From DASQZK01 sp963809925 (GTDB lineage Bacteria; Bacteroidota; Bacteroidia; Bacteroidales; GCA-2748055), in assembly GCA_963809925.1 (NCBI GenBank), contig CAWELH010000009.1, positions 1 to 64,000 on the forward strand: 64,000 bases of DNA, in the 5' to 3' direction. The notes under the pieces were generated by a model. That model was not told the origin of the DNA and ran no database searches. It was given only the letters and a program-made list of their open reading frames with translations. The number at the start of each line of letters is the position of its first letter. The stretch's first letter is position 1. The position numbers were made by a program, and so were the translations under genes. Shown one piece after another: positions 61,119-64,000 of the stretch.

Positions 61119-62433
61119 AATCATAGCACGTGTTACGCTACTTTTTCTTAGCCTGCTGATTACTGTATATTCCATCTTTTCGGATCAGCGGTATGTCACC
61201 ATCGTTGTGTTCAGTCTCCTTATCGCTGCAGAGGTGTTGGAGCTTTTCAGATTTCTGGACAGATCAAACAGGGAGATCGCAAGCTTTGTCGGAAATGTAC
61301 TTCAGCAGGATTATTCACGGCAGACCAGTTTACCTGAATCACAGGCTGACTTTTCGAAACTAAGCGGTGTTCTGAATAAGATACTTGATGATATACGACA
61401 TTCGAGAGATGAGGCAGAGACCCAATTCCAATTACTAAAATATGTGGTATCAAATGTTAGCACGGGTTTGGTTTGTGTCAATGATGAGGGGAAAGTGGTC
61501 TTCTCAAATGCCTCTTTTCAGCAAATTACCGGAAAAATCATTAAGGATATAGGCTCACTCGGAAAAAACTGTATTCCTCTGTATACTTTCCTAAATGAGG
61601 GTAAAGCCGGTGAGAGGAAGATCGTGAGCGCGATGATCAGTGGCAAACCTGTCCAGCTGGCGCTCCGACTTACTGAATTCAGGGCGAAAGATAAAAAGTA
61701 CAAACTTTGCTCGGTACACGATATTAAAAGTGAGCTCGACGAACGTGAAGTAGAATCGTGGCAGAAGCTTATCAGGGTGATGACCCATGAGATTATGAAT
61801 TCTGTTACGCCGATCAATTCGTTGAGCCATACTATCCTTGAAGAGCTTGAATCACAAAATGCAAGCAACGGTACTCTTTCAAAAGAGGTTCTGAATGATA
61901 TGAAGGAATCTGCTGCTACCATTGCGGAAAGGACGAATGGTCTTATGCATTTCATCGCAAAGTACAAGGCTGTATCGAAGTTACCAGAAGCGAGATTTGA
62001 ACAAGCCAGTCTGTCGTCCCTTGTACATGAAACGTTGGTTTTCATGAAACAGGAACTCCTTGAGAAAGGAATTAAAACGATCGTCGATGCGGGAGAACAT
62101 GATTACAAGGTTAAGATCGACCGCGAGATGATTTCACGAGCGCTTATAAACATAATTCGAAATGCTGCGGAAGCACTTGATGGCAGGGAGAACTGCATTG
62201 TTTCGGTTCGTATCTCCGGTGCGCCCGGGTCTCCTTTGATTGAGGTTCATGACAATGGACCGGGAATACCGGCTGAGATCCTGTCGGACATTTTCATACC
62301 TTTCTTTTCGACGAAGAAAAAAGGTTCAGGAATTGGTCTGAGCGTGTGTCAGCAAATTATGCAACTTCATCGGGGAACGATCTATGTCACTTCGGAACGG
62401 GGCATCGGAAGTTCTTTTTTCCTGGCTTTCTGA
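61093..62433 (+). CDS. NtrY-like sensor histidine kinase
   Basis: 446 residues. Two helices (about 8-28 and 33-52) form a short membrane anchor. A PAS domain (about 110-220, LVCVNDEGKVVFSNASFQQI) follows, then a DHp domain with the phospho-acceptor His in RVMTHEIMNSVTPINSL and a HATPase domain (N-box NIIRNAAEAL, G1 DNGPGIP, G2 KGSGIGLSVC). Partner of the regulator whose stop lies inside this gene. It is convergent with the Spy-like gene by one base. Confidence 0.94.
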   Translation: MIFRFYRVKIIARVTLLFLSLLITVYSIFSDQRYVTIVVFSLLIAAEVLELFRFLDRSNREIASFVGNVLQQDYSRQTSLPESQADFSKLSGVLNKILDDIRHSRDEAETQFQLLKYVVSNVSTGLVCVNDEGKVVFSNASFQQITGKIIKDIGSLGKNCIPLYTFLNEGKAGERKIVSAMISGKPVQLALRLTEFRAKDKKYKLCSVHDIKSELDEREVESWQKLIRVMTHEIMNSVTPINSLSHTILEELESQNASNGTLSKEVLNDMKESAATIAERTNGLMHFIAKYKAVSKLPEARFEQASLSSLVHETLVFMKQELLEKGIKTIVDAGEHDYKVKIDREMISRALINIIRNAAEALDGRENCIVSVRISGAPGSPLIEVHDNGPGIPAEILSDIFIPFFSTKKKGSGIGLSVCQQIMQLHRGTIYVTSERGIGSSFFLAF

Positions 62434-62934
62434 TCAGAATCGCCCGGGACCTCTGCCGACACGCCTGTTCTCCCTGATCTGATTCAGCAGGTATTGCTTG
62501 AATTGATTTTCGGCTACATAGATCATCATCACCTTTTCCACGGGAAGTATTTTCTTGAATTTTTTATTGTATTCGAGGAACAATTCATGTTCAAGATTTT
62601 GGTTTTCAATGTATTTTTGCATTGTTCCTGCCATTTCCTCCTCGCTCATATTGTCACCATTCAATGCCACCGACCGCAGTAAATTGCGACCTTCGATCCG
62701 GATGGTCTCCCGACGGTTTGAGTAGTCGTTGTAAAGTGGCCAAAACTTTTCAGCTTCAGCCGTACTCAGGTTTAACTTACCGGTGAAAAATGCTACCTGT
62801 TGTTCTTTTACTCTGTCCTGCAAGGGCGTATTCTGAGAAAGTAGAGTAATCCAGGGCATTAACGCCAAAAGCAGGATAAAGAATTTTCTGAAAATCTTTT
62901 CATGAGTTGTCATGTGCATTAGTTTAAAAGTCAT
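62434..62934 (-). CDS. Spy/CpxP-like secreted protein
   Basis: 166 residues. The signal helix (FRKFFILLLALMPWITLLSQ) is preceded by a hydrophilic lead; later ATGs at 62919 or 62913 are more likely starts, because the longest frame overlaps the upstream gene by 11 bp. The mature part is helical, with LNLSTAEAEKFWPLYNDYSN and a C-terminal Arg/Gly tail. This is the pattern of the small periplasmic Spy-type proteins that accompany ECF sigma loci in Bacteroidota. It is the last gene of the sigma operon. Confidence 0.75.
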   Translation of the reverse strand: MTFKLMHMTTHEKIFRKFFILLLALMPWITLLSQNTPLQDRVKEQQVAFFTGKLNLSTAEAEKFWPLYNDYSNRRETIRIEGRNLLRSVALNGDNMSEEEMAGTMQKYIENQNLEHELFLEYNKKFKKILPVEKVMMIYVAENQFKQYLLNQIRENRRVGRGPGRF

Positions 62935-63391
62935 CCACTAGCAGACTTAGATCCACATCTTCATTCATGAGATATGTGATCACGGCTTCGGTATAGGACA
63001 GGCTGTCGGACTTTGACTCTGGCTCCTGTTCCAGATTTAGATTGGTGCCGTAAATTTCCGTCAGTTGGTCGAGGTCATAATTTTCTATATCATCTTCCAC
63101 TGCTTGTGCATACGTGAATTTACCTTTATGTGACCAATCATTTTTGTTAATCAGGAACCGGATCGTTGCAAAGGAGAAGGCTAAGAGAACCAGGATTGTT
63201 GCCGCCAGTGCAAGGTGGGAACGGATGGCGCGCCGCCTCATCCCCCGGAGACGCAGCGGAGCAGGATTTTCTTCCGCTTTCCGCTGGTTCAGTCTTGAGG
63301 TGAAATCTTCAAAATAACCTGCAGGAACCCTGAAAGGGTTCTCTTTTGGAATATCTTCAAGACCGATCCTGTCTGTTTTCTTAGCGGTCAT
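62924..63391 (-). CDS. Putative anti-sigma-like single-pass membrane protein
   Basis: 155 residues: an N-terminal ~65-residue cytosolic part (GYFEDFTSRLNQRKAEE), one membrane helix (about 60-80, LALAATILVLLAFSFATIRF), and a ~70-residue acidic periplasmic tail. It lies between the ECF sigma gene and the Spy-like gene, the place of a regulator in such operons. No ZAS or FecR domain is visible, so the anti-sigma role is inference from position and topology. Confidence 0.6.
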   Translation of the reverse strand: MTAKKTDRIGLEDIPKENPFRVPAGYFEDFTSRLNQRKAEENPAPLRLRGMRRRAIRSHLALAATILVLLAFSFATIRFLINKNDWSHKGKFTYAQAVEDDIENYDLDQLTEIYGTNLNLEQEPESKSDSLSYTEAVITYLMNEDVDLSLLVDDF

Positions 63392-63432
63392 AATTAACGC
63401 TTTATGCTTTGACTTATAAAGTTACAAATGGT

Positions 63433-63981
63433 TTAATCCTCATTAATGTATTTTTCTATTTTTTTTATTGCATGGTGATACGATGCTTTGAGAGCACCAA
63501 CGGAGGTCGTCAGGATTTCTGAGATATCCTCGTATTTCATTTCGTCAAAATATTTCATATTGAAAACCAGGCGTTGTTTTTCCGGCAATTTTGCCACGGC
63601 CAGCATTAGTTTTTTCTGAAGTTCGTCGCCATTGAAATATTCTTCGTCCTGAAGTGTCCCCGCAAGGTCATCTTCCACGGTATGCCATGCAGCAAAACGG
63701 TTTTGCTTTGAATTCCGGATAAAGGTCAGCGTTTCATTTGTGGCAATACGATATATCCAGGTATATAGATTTGAATCTTCCCTGAATTGTGCCAGATTAT
63801 TCCAGATCTTGATGAAGGTATTCTGCAGGATATCATCGGCATCCTCGTGTCGGTATACCATTTTCCTGATATGCCAGTACAGCCGCTCACGAAACCTGAG
63901 GACGATGACATTGAATACCTCCTCTTTGCCGTTGTTTTCTTTGAATTGTCTGACTAATTCTTTTTCGGAATATTCCTGCAT
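63433..63981 (-). CDS. ECF-type RNA polymerase sigma factor
   Basis: 182 residues. Region 2 spans YWHIRKMVYRHEDADDILQN TFIKIWNNLAQF, with the -10 recognition helix IYRIATNETLTFIR. Region 4 is a helix-turn-helix (KLPEKQRLVFNMKYFDEMKY, then EDISEILTTSVGALKASYHH). It resembles the RpoE-like group of Bacteroidota. It is the first gene of a three-gene leftward operon; the window ends 19 bp beyond its start, so its promoter is not seen. Confidence 0.95.
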   Translation of the reverse strand: MQEYSEKELVRQFKENNGKEEVFNVIVLRFRERLYWHIRKMVYRHEDADDILQNTFIKIWNNLAQFREDSNLYTWIYRIATNETLTFIRNSKQNRFAAWHTVEDDLAGTLQDEEYFNGDELQKKLMLAVAKLPEKQRLVFNMKYFDEMKYEDISEILTTSVGALKASYHHAIKKIEKYINED

Positions 63982-64000
63982 CTCTGGCCGTTATCAAGAA

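Noticed and set aside
1..64000. tRNA, rRNA, prophage, toxin-antitoxin or defence genes
   Set aside because: No cloverleaf-like intergenic sequence, no transposase, integrase or phage proteins, and no recognisable defence domains were seen on either strand.

Overview
The window reads as a chromosomal segment of a member of the Bacteroidota, most likely an uncultured Bacteroidales-like lineage. Pointers are a type IX secretion (gliding-type) C-terminal sorting domain (19208-20545), a DUF4290 protein, an EF-G2 paralogue with a degenerate GTPase centre, a rpsL promoter of the Bacteroidetes type (TAnnTTTG), A-rich rather than Shine-Dalgarno leaders, and a str operon with no tuf behind fusA. These taxonomic statements are inference from family knowledge; no 16S gene or tRNA gene is present.

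Layout. 1-1830: two ~300 bp MITE-like elements with ~46 bp inverted ends, plus an array of related hairpin modules, around one methyltransferase gene. 1995-7256: envelope or polysaccharide genes (GT2 polyprenyl-type glycosyltransferase, large membrane protein, ArnT/PMT-like GT-C enzyme). 7273-18843: a leftward housekeeping block (sigma54-type regulator without a DNA-binding domain, Ppx/GppA, NatAB-like ABC exporter, dnaJ, grpE, TlpA-like thioredoxin, murA, DUF4290 protein, UvrD/PcrA helicase). 19208-22877: a secreted T9SS cargo protein convergent with the EF-G2 paralogue. 23368-41255: one continuous str-S10-spc-alpha ribosomal cluster from rpsL to rplQ, including fusA, secY, map, infA and rpoA, ending in a terminator. 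41359-46529: enolase, a type I citrate synthase and a UbiD-family decarboxylase. 46578-51982: a beta-propeller sensor with a SpoIIE-like phosphatase output, convergent with a frameshifted hybrid histidine kinase. 52180-57184: two unknown secreted proteins, hisS and hutH. 57188-62433: a MacB/FtsX-type permease divergent from a sigma54 response regulator and its kinase. 62434-63981: an ECF sigma factor operon with a membrane protein and a Spy/CpxP-like protein.

The most striking anomaly is twelve single-base frameshifts in nine essential ribosomal protein genes, all within 28.0-34.0 kb, while the flanking genes are clean. Each can be repaired by one indel, so sequence or assembly error is the default reading. 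Other points worth a second look are MurA with Asp in place of the fosfomycin-target Cys, EF-G2 lacking the catalytic His, 8-bp tandem repeats between uvrD and the T9SS cargo gene, and several palindromic intergenic repeats. I found no defence system, CRISPR array, prophage or transposase gene.
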